Assembly: GCF_000423605.1 (NCBI RefSeq) | Contig: NZ_AUIH01000003.1 | Location: forward strand, 62,001-126,000 | DNA length: 64,000 nucleotides | Direction of reading: 5' to 3' | From: Saccharospirillum impatiens DSM 12546 | GTDB taxonomy: Bacteria > Pseudomonadota > Gammaproteobacteria > Pseudomonadales > Natronospirillaceae | Shown: piece after piece, positions 1 to 8,556 of the stretch | How the letters are laid out: the number at the start of each line of letters is the position of its first letter | Numbering within the stretch: position 1 is the stretch's first letter | Notes under the pieces: model-generated | Seen by the model: only the letters and a program-made list of their open reading frames with translations | Database searches by the model: none | Told to the model about the DNA's origin: nothing | Translations under genes and position numbers: made by a program

Positions 1-170
1 CGAGTCAGAGGGTGCGGTTGTCGCTCCTGAATCAACAAGGCCTGCTTCTGAAAGCGCCCCTGAAACCGGCCAGCGGCGTTAGCATCGGCCAGAAACCCAT
101 CCAGAGCAACCTGGGCCTGTCGGTGAACAAATTCAGGCAGTGCATCACTGACGACTAACGAGGATTCCAC
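1..170 (-). CDS. Partial unknown protein, N-terminal 56 residues
   Basis: The minus strand is open from a GTG at 170 to the window edge. An AAAGGA ribosome-binding site lies 6 bases before this GTG, on the far side of the next gene's start codon. The predicted product begins MESSLVVSDALPEFVHRQAQ and continues as an alanine-, glutamine- and acid-containing helical-looking sequence with no signal peptide or recognised domain. It would be divergent from the DUF3820 gene, with only three bases between the two start codons. A plus-strand frame (3-158) is also open here, but its translation has no glutamate and an odd composition, so the minus strand is preferred. I do not recognise the family. The call rests only on the start signal and composition, because the rest of the gene lies outside the window. 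Confidence 0.42.
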   Translation of the reverse strand, partial: MESSLVVSDALPEFVHRQAQVALDGFLADANAAGRFQGRFQKQALLIQERQPHPLT

Positions 171-173
171 ATA

Positions 174-401
174 ATGTCCTTTCAACACGACGATTTGCTG
201 GCACTGGCGAGAACCGAAATGCCTTTCGGTAAATATAGCGGAAAACCACTGATTCGCTTGCCTGAAGAGTACCTGCTCTGGTTTCAGAACAAAGGATTCC
301 CTGCGGGAAAATTAGGCGAGTTGATGGCCCTGGCATTGCTGATCCGTTCGGAAGGACTTGAATCGCTCATTGAACCGCTGATGCCAGGCAAACACCCATG
401 A
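174..401 (+). CDS. DUF3820 family protein (QSregVF_b-like)
   Basis: This is a 75-residue cytosolic protein with the MPFGKYSGKPL segment (residues 16-26) typical of DUF3820, followed by a LPEEYLLWF helix and GFPAGKLG. The Pfam family is titled 'putative quorum-sensing-regulated virulence factor', but no biochemical function is established. The start at 174 is supported by AGGA nine bases upstream. The stop overlaps the start of the next gene as ATGA (398-401), so the two are probably translationally coupled. Family membership is secure from the motif and from the length, which is normal for the family. Any role in virulence would be unsupported here. Confidence 0.85.
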   Translation: MSFQHDDLLALARTEMPFGKYSGKPLIRLPEEYLLWFQNKGFPAGKLGELMALALLIRSEGLESLIEPLMPGKHP

Positions 402-1093
402 CCGAATCCCTGACCTGGTCGGGCGGTACCATTCCGGTGACGCGATCAAAACGCAAGACCGTTGCGTTGCATGTACGCGACGGTGCGCCCGAACTGCGTG
501 CGCCCTGGCACCTTAACGAGACCGATCTAAAACGTTTTTTAAAGGACCGTGAGACCTGGCTAACCAAGGCGCTGGACAGTCAGGCTGAAAAACAATCCCA
601 AAAGCCTGACTTCAGCCAGCAAGAACACTGCCCACTGATGGACGAACACTTAACACTGACGTTGCAATTGAGCGCACGGTCGCATTGGCACCGTGTTCAG
701 AACCGCTTGATACTGGGCGCTCCGGTACTGGACAAACCCCACGTTCATCACGTTCTGGCAGACTTCTATAAAACTCAGGCGCAGTACACGTTGTTCAACA
801 AAACCCGGGACCGGGTAAAAACCGAAGGCTGGGAGCATCGCCTGACCGATGTGCGCCTGCGACGCACCAAAACCAAGTGGGGGCACTGCACTGCTACAGG
901 CCGAATACAATACAACTGGCTGATCATGCTGGCACCCGAACGCATTGTCGATTATCTGGTTGCCCATGAAACGGCCCATTTACTGCACCCACACCATCGG
1001 TCACCCTTCTGGGCTGAAGTTGAACGACTTCACCCCAGCTGGCAAGCCGACCGGCTCTGGCTGCATGAGCATGGTCACCGACTCTGGCTGTGA
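398..1093 (+). CDS. YgjP-like zinc metallopeptidase domain protein (DUF45)
   Basis: This 231-residue cytosolic protein carries the YgjP/SprT-like fold. The zinc motif HETAH is at residues 190-194, and a HPHHRSPFW stretch just after it supplies the third ligand. The upstream block TKTKWGHC (157-164) and the YNWLIML strand are hallmarks of PF01863. Length is normal for the family (about 230-250 residues). The substrate is unknown; relatives are often found near DNA-repair or restriction genes. The start overlaps the stop of the DUF3820 gene by four bases, which suggests a two-gene operon. No signal peptide or membrane segment is present. The zinc-metallopeptidase fold is certain, but the biological role is not. 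Confidence 0.88.
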   Translation: MTESLTWSGGTIPVTRSKRKTVALHVRDGAPELRAPWHLNETDLKRFLKDRETWLTKALDSQAEKQSQKPDFSQQEHCPLMDEHLTLTLQLSARSHWHRVQNRLILGAPVLDKPHVHHVLADFYKTQAQYTLFNKTRDRVKTEGWEHRLTDVRLRRTKTKWGHCTATGRIQYNWLIMLAPERIVDYLVAHETAHLLHPHHRSPFWAEVERLHPSWQADRLWLHEHGHRLWL

Positions 1094-1134
1094 CTGCGCG
1101 ATCATAGCCTCTGGCAAATAGCCATCGTCGGCTG

Positions 1135-2700
1135 CTACAACCGATAGCGACGAATCAGCTCACTCAGTTGCTGCGCCATTTCATCGATGCGTTGAATGCC
1201 AGCGACCAGTTGCTGGGTCTCTGACGCATTCGCTTCCGACAAATCGCTGATGCGAACTACGTTGGTGTTCATGTCTTCGGCAACCTTGCTTTGTTCTTCT
1301 GAGGTCGTGGCAATCAATTCATTCATCGATGAAATGGCCGAGACCGAATCCAGAATATGCTGCAAGCCTTCGCCGATGGTGACAATGGTTTCACCATTGC
1401 TGCGCACCACCTCGACGCTGTCGCGAGCGGCACTGGCTGCCGCCTCGCTGCGCGATTGCAGCGACCGGATGACACTCTCGATCTCCTGGGTGGACTGCGA
1501 CGTCTTAACCGAGAGGTTGCGAACTTCATCAGCAACAACGGCGAAACCCCGCCCCTGATCCCCCGCTCGCGCTGCCTCAATGGCAGCATTCAACGCCAAC
1601 AAATTCGTCTGTTCCGCTATGTCATTGATGGTTTTGACGACTGTGCTGATCGCATCCGACTGATCCTTCAGCTCCAGAATATTGTCTGACAAGGTGCTCA
1701 TTTGCCCCTGCATCGCCTTGGCCGACCCGATGGCCTGTTCAATGTCCTGGCGCGAATGGCCGGCGTGTTGGTTGGCATCCTGGGCGCGATGCGACGTTTC
1801 TTCTGCGTTCTGCGCCACTTCGCGAATCGTCGCTGACATTTCGGTCATGGCCGTGGCAACCTGCTGGGTTTCATCCGACTGCGCCTGAGACCGTTCTGCA
1901 TAATTGCGACTGGCGGCATTGAACTCACCCGACATATTGTGCAACTCGGTGACCAACTGCGCGACTTCACCAAGAGTGTCGGTCAGGCTTTGGGCGAGAT
2001 GATTGAAATGCTGGGCAAGCTCACCGAATTCGTCTTTACCGTCGGCCTGAGCCCGAACACTGAGATCGCCGTTCGCCACAGCCGAAAACGAGGTCAACAG
2101 GTTAGCCATGCCCCGACGCAATACCCCACCGAGAGACCAGGCTACCCCCAGGAACACCAGCAGAGAAACCGCTGCTACCGCCGCTATGACATTAAGGACG
2201 GTGGCCTGCACCGATTGAATCTGGCCATCGACGCTGTTGATAATATGCTCGATCACCGCATCGGCATTGGGCTTGAACGAATCCCAGGCTTCTATGGCCC
2301 CGGTCAGTTCCGGCGTGATATCCGCACCGGCCGGGTGCGCCACGACCAAGGTCCGTAACCGCTCCAACCGATTGACGATTTCGTTGATCGGCCCGACAAC
2401 CCGGGGATCTTCCTGAAAAGGCCCCTGTGTCGTCGCCGCAGCCAGTCGTTGAGCCGTATCCCGCGCCTGGGCTTCGTAGCGACTAACCGCTGACTGGTCG
2501 CCGCTGTAAACCGCCACCTGCAGCTCTTTGGCAGCCACACGCATGTCGTTATATACCTGTATGGCGGGAATCAGACTGGCGGAATAATAGTTGGCAAGAC
2601 CGGCCACCACCCGAGACCCGATAAAGCCCGCCAACGCTACAACACAGAGTAGGATGAACAGACCTGAGAGCGAGAACCGGATGCGGGATTGAATCGTCAT
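1135..2700 (-). CDS. Methyl-accepting chemotaxis protein
   Basis: This 521-residue transmembrane chemoreceptor has a short cytoplasmic N-terminus and a first membrane helix at about residues 10-31. A helical periplasmic ligand-binding region of about 135 residues (four-helix-bundle type) follows, then a second helix at about 168-190, a HAMP domain, and a long coiled-coil signalling domain. The hairpin-tip signature around [20 protein letters not shown], with [15 protein letters not shown] after it, is the site that contacts CheA and CheW. There is no C-terminal CheR/CheB-docking pentapeptide; the protein ends LIRRYRL. No other chemotaxis genes are nearby, so this is an orphan receptor feeding a pathway encoded elsewhere. 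The ligand cannot be inferred. The 196 bases between it and the histidine kinase contain no gene. Confidence 0.95.
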   Translation of the reverse strand: MTIQSRIRFSLSGLFILLCVVALAGFIGSRVVAGLANYYSASLIPAIQVYNDMRVAAKELQVAVYSGDQSAVSRYEAQARDTAQRLAAATTQGPFQEDPRVVGPINEIVNRLERLRTLVVAHPAGADITPELTGAIEAWDSFKPNADAVIEHIINSVDGQIQSVQATVLNVIAAVAAVSLLVFLGVAWSLGGVLRRGMANLLTSFSAVANGDLSVRAQADGKDEFGELAQHFNHLAQSLTDTLGEVAQLVTELHNMSGEFNAASRNYAERSQAQSDETQQVATAMTEMSATIREVAQNAEETSHRAQDANQHAGHSRQDIEQAIGSAKAMQGQMSTLSDNILELKDQSDAISTVVKTINDIAEQTNLLALNAAIEAARAGDQGRGFAVVADEVRNLSVKTSQSTQEIESVIRSLQSRSEAAASAARDSVEVVRSNGETIVTIGEGLQHILDSVSAISSMNELIATTSEEQSKVAEDMNTNVVRISDLSEANASETQQLVAGIQRIDEMAQQLSELIRRYRL

Positions 2701-2896
2701 GAGCGACTTCCTGTTTTACAAATAAGGGGGCTGATGCACACCATTGGCCATCATCCCATGGTAATCGGCTAGTGGTTGAAGGACTTTAATCAGGGTAGAA
2801 GCTCAGGTCGCGCAGTTCAATGAATTGACTGACCAGAGGTCCGCTTGAAACAACGGATGCGCAGACAGGTCGTTGAGTGCAGACGCCGGGAGTGGG

Positions 2897-4285
2897 CTAT
2901 ATGCGTGACGGGGCTGCTGGCAAGACCAGACGAAAACGGGCACCCCCCAGGTGGCCGTCTTCGATGCGCAAGTTAACGCCATAACTGCCCAGAATATCAG
3001 TCACCATACTCAAACCGATACCCTGACCCGGCTGAAGGGTATCCAGTCGCTGGCCACGATTGAGCACGGCATTGCGACGCTCCAGGGAGATCCCCGGACC
3101 GTCATCGTCAATGTCGACCACCCAACACTCGGGAAACTCGGGCAGGCGGGTTACCGACACTGTGATGACTGATCGGGCGTACTTGAAGCCGTTTTCCAAC
3201 AGGTTACCGAACACCTCCAGAACGTCATTAACGTCCATTGCCAGGGTCCATTCCTGGTCCGGCTCAGGCAAATCCAACACCTTATCTTCATGGTGAAACG
3301 CTTTGCCCAGGGCACGGCCCAGGCGATCCAGGCTCTGATTCAGCGAACTGCGCTGGCCCAAAACCGGGCCTTGCCGGGTCTCGGCGACTGCCCGTTGCAG
3401 CTGGTAGCGAACGATCTGATCCATGCGATGAACCTGTTCATGCAACTCTTTGCCGTCGGCAGGCTCCAGCGTCCGAATGACGGCCAGGGGGGTCTTAAGG
3501 CTGTGCGCCAGGTCGGCCATCGCCGTGCGGTAACGCTCGCGCTGACTTTGCTCAGCATCCAGCAAGCGGTTCAGATTGTCTGTCAGCGGTTGCAGTTCTT
3601 TCGGGTATCGCCCCTGCAAGCGCCCCTGCTCGCCCGTATGGATCCTCTGGAGGTTCTGCGCCAACTGATGCAAGGGCCTTAAACCCCAGCGCGCAACCAG
3701 CCAAAGCGCCAGCAGCAAAGCCAGCGTGACCGCGGCCAGCCCACCCCACAATTGCTGCCGAAAGGTCTGAATAATCTGATTCAACGGCGCTGCCGTCTCC
3801 AGCACCCAGAATTCATAGCGCTGTTCGCGACCGTCTGCTGCCTCCCAGAGCACCGCATAACGCTCGTATATATAGTCGCCGCGAAACCCGAAGTCCTCCT
3901 GGCCAATACCGATGTTAGCTTGCGCCGTGATCCAGTCCGCCTGATCAAACCACTGGCTCGACAAGCTCTGCCAGACTAACTGGCGCCGTTCATCCAACAC
4001 CAGTGCCACCAGACCGGACTCCGGGGAGTTGTAGCGCTCTTCGGCGAGGTAAGCCGGAAGCCAGAGCCCCTCGGTCTGAAATTCAGACTCGGCCAGCAAA
4101 GTGAGGATGCGCAGAAACAGGCGTTCGGACTGGCCAGACACCTGACTGCGCTCAAACGCCCGATCCAGCGCAATGCCAGTTACACCCAAAAACAGCAACA
4201 GAACAAGGCTCGCCGACACCAGCAAACGGCGGCGCAGTGAAAAAGCAGGACGATATTTAGTGGAACCCGAAGAGAACACTGTCAT
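2897..4285 (-). CDS. phoQ: PhoQ-like sensor histidine kinase
   Basis: This 462-residue membrane sensor kinase has TM1 at about residues 21-40, a periplasmic sensor of about 125 residues and a second TM near 170-190. A HAMP-like linker leads to the phospho-accepting helix, whose box (ADLAHSLKTPLAVI) has the Ser-Leu-Lys context of PhoQ-type kinases. The N box (FGNLLENGFKYA) and G boxes (DDDGPGIS, GQGIGLSMV) are intact, so it should be catalytically active. The ATG at 4285 is chosen because it lies 7 bases after the regulator's stop. An ATG at 4309 inside the regulator gene is possible, and the open frame extends further upstream without sense. It is the last gene of the minus-strand operon starting near 5884. 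The signal (Mg2+, antimicrobial peptides or other) is inferred only from family resemblance. Confidence 0.85.
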   Translation of the reverse strand: MTVFSSGSTKYRPAFSLRRRLLVSASLVLLLFLGVTGIALDRAFERSQVSGQSERLFLRILTLLAESEFQTEGLWLPAYLAEERYNSPESGLVALVLDERRQLVWQSLSSQWFDQADWITAQANIGIGQEDFGFRGDYIYERYAVLWEAADGREQRYEFWVLETAAPLNQIIQTFRQQLWGGLAAVTLALLLALWLVARWGLRPLHQLAQNLQRIHTGEQGRLQGRYPKELQPLTDNLNRLLDAEQSQRERYRTAMADLAHSLKTPLAVIRTLEPADGKELHEQVHRMDQIVRYQLQRAVAETRQGPVLGQRSSLNQSLDRLGRALGKAFHHEDKVLDLPEPDQEWTLAMDVNDVLEVFGNLLENGFKYARSVITVSVTRLPEFPECWVVDIDDDGPGISLERRNAVLNRGQRLDTLQPGQGIGLSMVTDILGSYGVNLRIEDGHLGGARFRLVLPAAPSRI

Positions 4286-4292
4286 CAGTCGA

Positions 4293-4976
4293 TTATTCAG
4301 CCACCGCATCTGCGTTGAATCTATAGCCCATGCCGCGTTGGGTGGTAATGGGGTTGCGCTCGTTGTCGGGATCCAGTTTTTTGCGCAAGCGACGAATGAA
4401 CACCTCGATGACGTTGCTGTCCCGATCAAAATCCTGCTCATACAGGTGGTTGGTCAGTTCGGTTTTGGAGACCACTTTCTGGCGATGCATCATCAGGTAT
4501 TCGAGCGTGTTGTATTCGTAGCTGGTCAGTTCAACATCCCGCCCGTCAACACGCACCCGACGAGAGGCGGTGTCCAACTCGTAAGGGCCTACGGTCAATG
4601 TGGCGGTCGCCATGCCCACACTGCGCCGAAGCAATGCCTTGACCCGAGCAAGCAATTCGGCAAACACAAAGGGTTTGGCCAGGTAGTCATCAGCACCGGC
4701 TTCCAGTCCTGCCACCTTATCCTGCCAGTGACCACGCGCGGTCAAAATCAAAACCGGATACTGCTTATCAGCGGCCCGGAGTTGTCGAATCAGCTCAATG
4801 CCATCCAGCCCGGGCAGACCGAGGTCGATAATGGCAACATCGTAGTCGTGTTCCAATGCCTGAAACAGGCCGTCATTGCCATCGGCCGAGGTGTCGACCG
4901 CAAACCCTTCTTTTTTGAATCCGCCGTGCAGATGCTCGCGCAGACCGGCTTCATCTTCAACGATTAAGAGTTTCAT
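4293..4976 (-). CDS. phoP: PhoP-like OmpR-family response regulator
   Basis: This 227-residue response regulator has a receiver domain with the acidic pair E7/D8, the phospho-accepting Asp in AIIDLGLPGLDG, and the Lys of YLAKPF. The run LILTARGHWQDKVAGLEAGA closely matches the PhoP family. The C-terminal winged helix (residues about 130-225) is of OmpR type, with a recognition region RDSNVIEVFIRRLRKKL. It lies between a PepSY-like gene, whose 3' end it overlaps by 20 bases, and the cognate PhoQ-like kinase. The phosphorylated protein presumably binds upstream of the operon, where a dyad array is visible at 6002-6061. A QseB/PmrA-like role is a less likely alternative. Confidence 0.9.
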   Translation of the reverse strand: MKLLIVEDEAGLREHLHGGFKKEGFAVDTSADGNDGLFQALEHDYDVAIIDLGLPGLDGIELIRQLRAADKQYPVLILTARGHWQDKVAGLEAGADDYLAKPFVFAELLARVKALLRRSVGMATATLTVGPYELDTASRRVRVDGRDVELTSYEYNTLEYLMMHRQKVVSKTELTNHLYEQDFDRDSNVIEVFIRRLRKKLDPDNERNPITTQRGMGYRFNADAVAE

Positions 4977-5301
4977 TCACTTCCTCCAGCACAACCGGAT
5001 TGGTCGGCATGCCCGATGTGCGATTCAAATCAACGGTTCTGACCCGGCCCCCGTCGAGCAGCAAGCGCAGCCGATAAGCCCAATCGTTACCGGCACTGAC
5101 CCGGTCTACTTTGACCACGCGGCCGTCAAACAGGCATTCAGCGGCTTGAACCACCTGTCGCTCAGTCGTCAGTGGCAGGGCGGCGCCGGTACAGGGGTGA
5201 GCATTACTCTCAGCACGGACTGAACCCGAAACAATCAGCATCATTAGAATTCCGGTGCCGATTCCCAGGCGCCTGAGGCGCGCCGCAGCATAGCTTGACA
5301 T
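4957..5301 (-). CDS. PepSY-like periplasmic protein
   Basis: This is a 114-residue secreted protein with an N-terminal signal sequence. The basic start SSYAAARLRRLG is followed by a hydrophobic core of about 18 residues and an SVRA cleavage site near residue 29. The mature part resembles a single PepSY-type module (RQVVQAAECLFDGRVVKVDRV, then DWAYRLRLLLDGGRVRTVDL), with two cysteines (C37 and C56) that could pair. Such small PepSY proteins are often encoded just upstream of OmpR-type two-component pairs and may modulate the sensor. Its 3' end overlaps the regulator start by 20 bases, and it follows the glycine-zipper gene after 16 bases, so all four genes are probably co-transcribed. The function is inferred from context. 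Confidence 0.72.
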   Translation of the reverse strand: MSSYAAARLRRLGIGTGILMMLIVSGSVRAESNAHPCTGAALPLTTERQVVQAAECLFDGRVVKVDRVSAGNDWAYRLRLLLDGGRVRTVDLNRTSGMPTNPVVLEEVNETLNR

Positions 5302-5317
5302 GAAAGTGCCTCTTCAA

Positions 5318-5884
5318 TTAACGGGGCGTCACCTCCACAGCAAGCTCAACATAGCGTCCGGGGTGACGGTCCATAAAGGTCATGAATTCGCGCCCATTGT
5401 AACGGTAGCGAACCTCATAGCCTACCAGATCACTGCGCCGGTGACGGTATTCAACTTCACACTCGCGCTCGGTTCGATACTGGACAGTGGTCTCTCCGCG
5501 CCCGCCCAGCTCATGCCCAATCGCACCGCCGATGATACCCCCGGCGATGGCCCCGAATACCTGGGATTCCCGCGAATTGCCACTGTGTGAGCCTACGGTG
5601 GCACCAACTGCACCGCCGATTATTGTCGCCGCCGGGTTACCACTGCGGTGACTGCGACTGACTTCAACATCGCGCGTCCGGCAAATTTCATAGCGGTGAT
5701 CGCTATTACCCCTGCTCTGCTCCCGGTAGTAGTAGGTTTCATAGACCGGCTCAACCTGAACCACACGGCCTTCAGCGAAGAACTGCTGTCGATCACCGCG
5801 ATACCGGTCACCATCGTGATCAGCCACTGCCATTGCTGACACTGCCAGGCCAATCACCAGGGCCAGACCCATTGATTTATTCAT
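5318..5884 (-). CDS. Glycine-zipper 2TM domain envelope protein
   Basis: This is a 188-residue exported protein with a signal peptide (hydrophobic residues 5-20, AMA cleavage motif). The central glycine-zipper segment (about residues 85-130) has the repeats IIGGAVGATVGSHSG and GAIAGGIIGGAIGHELGG, as in the Rickettsia 17-kDa antigen, SlyB and YmgG families. Both flanks are arginine- and tyrosine-rich (QVEPVYETYYYREQ, EVEYRHRRSDLVGYEVRYRY). There is no lipobox cysteine at the cleavage site, so it is probably a soluble or membrane-inserted periplasmic protein and not a lipoprotein. It is the first gene of the minus-strand operon. SlyB is PhoPQ-regulated in enterobacteria, so placement ahead of a PhoPQ-like pair fits an envelope-stress role, though this is inference. 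Confidence 0.82.
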   Translation of the reverse strand: MNKSMGLALVIGLAVSAMAVADHDGDRYRGDRQQFFAEGRVVQVEPVYETYYYREQSRGNSDHRYEICRTRDVEVSRSHRSGNPAATIIGGAVGATVGSHSGNSRESQVFGAIAGGIIGGAIGHELGGRGETTVQYRTERECEVEYRHRRSDLVGYEVRYRYNGREFMTFMDRHPGRYVELAVEVTPR

Positions 5885-6001
5885 ACTGTGGCTCCTTTAT
5901 GCGTTGCCAACGTTGCTACCATGACCTCAGCTTACCGCCTCTGGCTGAACCATGCCTGAATTCATTGTTCCAATGTTGCCGTCACTGAATAACAGAGCTC
6001 A

Positions 6002-6061
6002 AATAAGGCGCCACCTTATTGACTGTAAGGCTCCCTTACACTCACGCCAGACGCTGTAAGG
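6002..6061. promoter_or_regulatory. TAAGG dyad array, candidate operator of the PhoPQ-like operon
   Basis: Two perfect inverted repeats sit about 120-180 bases upstream of the glycine-zipper start. They are AATAAGG-N5-CCTTATT (6002-6020) and TGTAAGG-N3-CCTTACA (6024-6040), followed by a further TGTAAGG half-site at 6055-6061. All five half-sites share TAAGG. The arrangement looks like a binding array for a dimeric regulator, with the adjacent PhoP-like protein the natural candidate. It does not match the enterobacterial PhoP box. Confidence 0.5.
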
Positions 6062-6129
6062 GCTGGCGCTGAGTGTCCACAAAATCTGTGGATATCTTTG
6101 TGAACAACCCTAATTGAACCGCCCCTAGC

Positions 6130-6385
6130 CGCCGTGACTCAGGGCCCTCGTCAGTTTGATCGTTTTTTGATCAATCAAATTATTCCTTTATTTTTCAATA
6201 AGTTAGAGAGTTATCTTAACGAGTTACACGCAAAATTAGTGTGTTGTATCAGAATTCGAAGAGTACCGGAGCACTTTTTCACGATTGGGGATATATTGCC
6301 TAAACCCTTTTTGAAAAGTCATCAAGATGCACTGACTTCTTATGTTGTGTCTTTTTGTAAATAGTCATCCAAATGTCGTTTAACT
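6130..6385. other. AT-rich island with a doubtful 76-codon ORF
   Basis: This stretch of the 548-base gap between the glycine-zipper gene and the MvaT-like gene is clearly more AT-rich than its surroundings. It opens with the inverted repeat TTGATC...GATCAA (about 6157-6174). A GTG-initiated frame (6134-6364, plus strand) is open for 76 codons, but it has no ribosome-binding site, no recognisable family and a composition that simply follows the AT content. It could be a decayed foreign fragment or a regulatory region. Such sequence is the usual target of MvaT/H-NS proteins, and one is encoded next door. Confidence 0.4.
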
Positions 6386-6434
6386 GTGCAGGGTTCTACT
6401 CGATTGCCCGCCCATTCGAGGCTAATTGACAGAC

Positions 6435-6462
6435 AAAAAAAAGCCGACCCCGGGGGTCGGCT
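6435..6462 (-). terminator. Intrinsic terminator of the MvaT-like gene
   Basis: Read on the minus strand, a stem of 10 GC-rich pairs (AGCCGACCCC with its complement, 6442-6462) is followed by a run of eight T (6442-6435). It lies 18 bases past the stop of the MvaT-like gene. Confidence 0.92.
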
Positions 6463-6479
6463 GATGTCAATCCTGGTGA

Positions 6480-6944
6480 TTACTCGCTGGCTTCCCGCCA
6501 TTGGGCAACTTCTTCAATGCCAAAGGCTTCAATCCACTCATCCAGTGTCTTCGGATTCCGGCGCTTTTTCTCAATTCGCTCCCCGGTATTGGGGTGCACG
6601 TACACGCCAATGTCCAGCTTGGGACCTGTCGACTTGGCTGACTTGGCTGCTTTGCGCGAGCCCTTTGAACCACTTTGCTTGGCGAAGTAGCTTTGCAGCT
6701 CGTCATAGAAGGCAGGTTTGTCAGCTTTCTTGCCATGTGCCTTGAGCCAATCGACGATGGCTTTGGCGCGGGCATCAAACAGGTCGTATTCAGAAATGCC
6801 GTACTCATCAAAGAGGTTGCGCACTTGCTCGTGGTAAAGGTCATAACCCTCCTGGCGCTTGGCCTGGGTTTCCTTCAACTGACGCAGCTCTTCAATTTTC
6901 TCTTCGTGTTCTTTGATCTTCAGATCCAGATCCTGGTCAAACAT
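6480..6944 (-). CDS. MvaT/H-NS-like nucleoid protein (xenogeneic silencer type)
   Basis: This 154-residue protein has two parts joined by a linker. The N-terminal part (residues 3-90) is acidic and helical, with an initial coiled coil (about 6-40) for oligomerisation. A Lys/Ser/Ala-rich linker spans about 91-109. The C-terminal domain (about 110-150) matches the MvaT DNA-binding region: HPNTGE (117-122), a basic patch KKRRN (126-130) in place of the AT-pincer RGGN, then PKTLDEW (131-137) and a final VAQW. MvaT proteins coat AT-rich DNA and silence foreign genes. The protein is longer than Pseudomonas MvaT (about 124 residues), and its N-terminus is not recognisably related. It lies 13 bases after lysS on the same strand and has its own strong terminator. 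The DNA-binding domain assignment is firm; silencing is inferred. Confidence 0.82.
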   Translation of the reverse strand: MFDQDLDLKIKEHEEKIEELRQLKETQAKRQEGYDLYHEQVRNLFDEYGISEYDLFDARAKAIVDWLKAHGKKADKPAFYDELQSYFAKQSGSKGSRKAAKSAKSTGPKLDIGVYVHPNTGERIEKKRRNPKTLDEWIEAFGIEEVAQWREASE

Positions 6945-6957
6945 GCCGTACTCCTGT

Positions 6958-8460
6958 TCACTCGCCTGACTGACGAGGTTTCATATGGGGGAAGAGAATA
7001 ACGTCCTTGATCGACGGAGAGTCGGTGAAATACATCACCAAGCGGTCGATGCCGATGCCCTCGCCTGCCGTTGGCGGCAGACCATACTCCAGGGCGTTAA
7101 TGTAGTCTTCGTCGTAAAACATAGCCTCTAGGTCACCGGCGTCTTTCTCGGCCACCTGAGCTTTAAAGCGCTCGGCCTGATCAATCGGGTCATTAAGCTC
7201 CGAGAAGCCATTAGCTATCTCGCGTCCCCCGATAAAGAACTCAAACCGGTCGGTCACATCGGGGTTGTCATCGTTACGACGCGCCAGCGGTGAGATTTCC
7301 GCCGGGTAAGCGGTGATGAATACGGGATTACGCAGTTTTTCTTCGACCGTTTCTTCAAAAATCTCAGTCTGAATGCGCCCCAGGCCCCAGTTGTCTTTCA
7401 CCTGAATGCCCAAACCGGCGGCCACAGCGGCAGCGGCTGCGCGGGAATCAATATCAGCCCCCGAAAGAGACGGATTGTGGTTCAAAATGGCGTCGAACAT
7501 GGTTACCCGCTCAAACGGCTGGCCCAAATCGAAGGTTTCGCCCTGATAGACCAGTTCTGTCGTGCCGAGCACATCCTGCGCCAGGGTGCGCAACATGTCT
7601 TCGGTCAGGTCCATCAACTGGTGATAGTCGGCATAAGCCTGGTACCACTCCAGCATGGTAAATTCCGGATTGTGGCGGGTTGAAACGCCTTCATTGCGGA
7701 AGTTACGGTTGATTTCGAACACTTTTTCGAACCCGCCCACGACCAGGCGCTTCAGGTAGAGTTCCGGCGCGACACGCAGGTACATGTCGATGTCCATGGC
7801 GTTATGGTGAGTGGTGAATGGCCGCGCGGTTGCACCGCCGGGAATCACCTGCAACATGGGCGTTTCCACTTCCATAAAGTCCCGATCAGACAGGTAGCGG
7901 CGAATGCCATTGATGATGCCGGCGCGAATCTGAAAAGTCCGGCGGGTTTCATCGCTGGTGATCAGGTCGACGTAGCGCTGACGGTACTTCATTTCCTGAT
8001 CGGACAAGCCGTGAAATTTGTCGGGCAAGGGCCGCAATGACTTGGTCAGCAACACCAGGTCATCAACGCTGGTGACTTCGACATACAGTTCGCCCTTGCC
8101 TGATTTGGACAGGGTGCCACGCACACCGACGATGTCACCAATATCCAGCAACTGCCAGTCGGTACTTTCTTTTTGCAGGGCTTTACCCAAATAAAACTGA
8201 ATACGACCGCTGACGTCCCGCAAACCGACAAAGGGGCCGCCACGGCGCATCACCCGACCGGCAACACTGACGTCGACTTTCAGGTCGACAATGGCTTCCT
8301 TTTCGAGTTCGCCATACTGTGCCTGGAGTTCACCGGCCATCTGGTTGCGTTTGAAATCGTTCGGAAAGGCCTGTGGCCGGCTCTCAGCCAGGGTCGCAAG
8401 CTTTTGCTTGCGCTCGGTGATGATGTGGTTTTCATCCGGCTCGATGTGCTTGTCGGTCAT
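6958..8460 (-). CDS. lysS: Lysyl-tRNA synthetase, class II
   Basis: This 500-residue enzyme charges tRNA-Lys with lysine. It has an N-terminal OB-fold anticodon-binding domain (about residues 50-150) and the class II catalytic core. Motif 2 is in the FRNEG segment, and motif 3 is [11 protein letters not shown] near the C-terminus. The ATP- and lysine-pocket stretch ISPLARR is present, as is [20 protein letters not shown]. Length is normal. It follows prfB on the minus strand after 96 bases, the usual prfB-lysS pair in gammaproteobacteria. Confidence 0.98.
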   Translation of the reverse strand: MTDKHIEPDENHIITERKQKLATLAESRPQAFPNDFKRNQMAGELQAQYGELEKEAIVDLKVDVSVAGRVMRRGGPFVGLRDVSGRIQFYLGKALQKESTDWQLLDIGDIVGVRGTLSKSGKGELYVEVTSVDDLVLLTKSLRPLPDKFHGLSDQEMKYRQRYVDLITSDETRRTFQIRAGIINGIRRYLSDRDFMEVETPMLQVIPGGATARPFTTHHNAMDIDMYLRVAPELYLKRLVVGGFEKVFEINRNFRNEGVSTRHNPEFTMLEWYQAYADYHQLMDLTEDMLRTLAQDVLGTTELVYQGETFDLGQPFERVTMFDAILNHNPSLSGADIDSRAAAAAVAAGLGIQVKDNWGLGRIQTEIFEETVEEKLRNPVFITAYPAEISPLARRNDDNPDVTDRFEFFIGGREIANGFSELNDPIDQAERFKAQVAEKDAGDLEAMFYDEDYINALEYGLPPTAGEGIGIDRLVMYFTDSPSIKDVILFPHMKPRQSGE

Positions 8461-8556
8461 ATGCGGTTAATCCAGTGTTACTCCGCCCATGACAAGGGCG
8501 GCAGGTGAATAGTGGTCCGGTGAGGGGCTGAGTTGAACCAGCCATTGCCCTCCGGA

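Noticed and set aside
3-158. Open plus-strand frame at the window edge
   Set aside because: It is open to a TAA at 156-158, but its translation has no Glu and looks unnatural. The minus-strand frame has a proper GTG start with AAAGGA.
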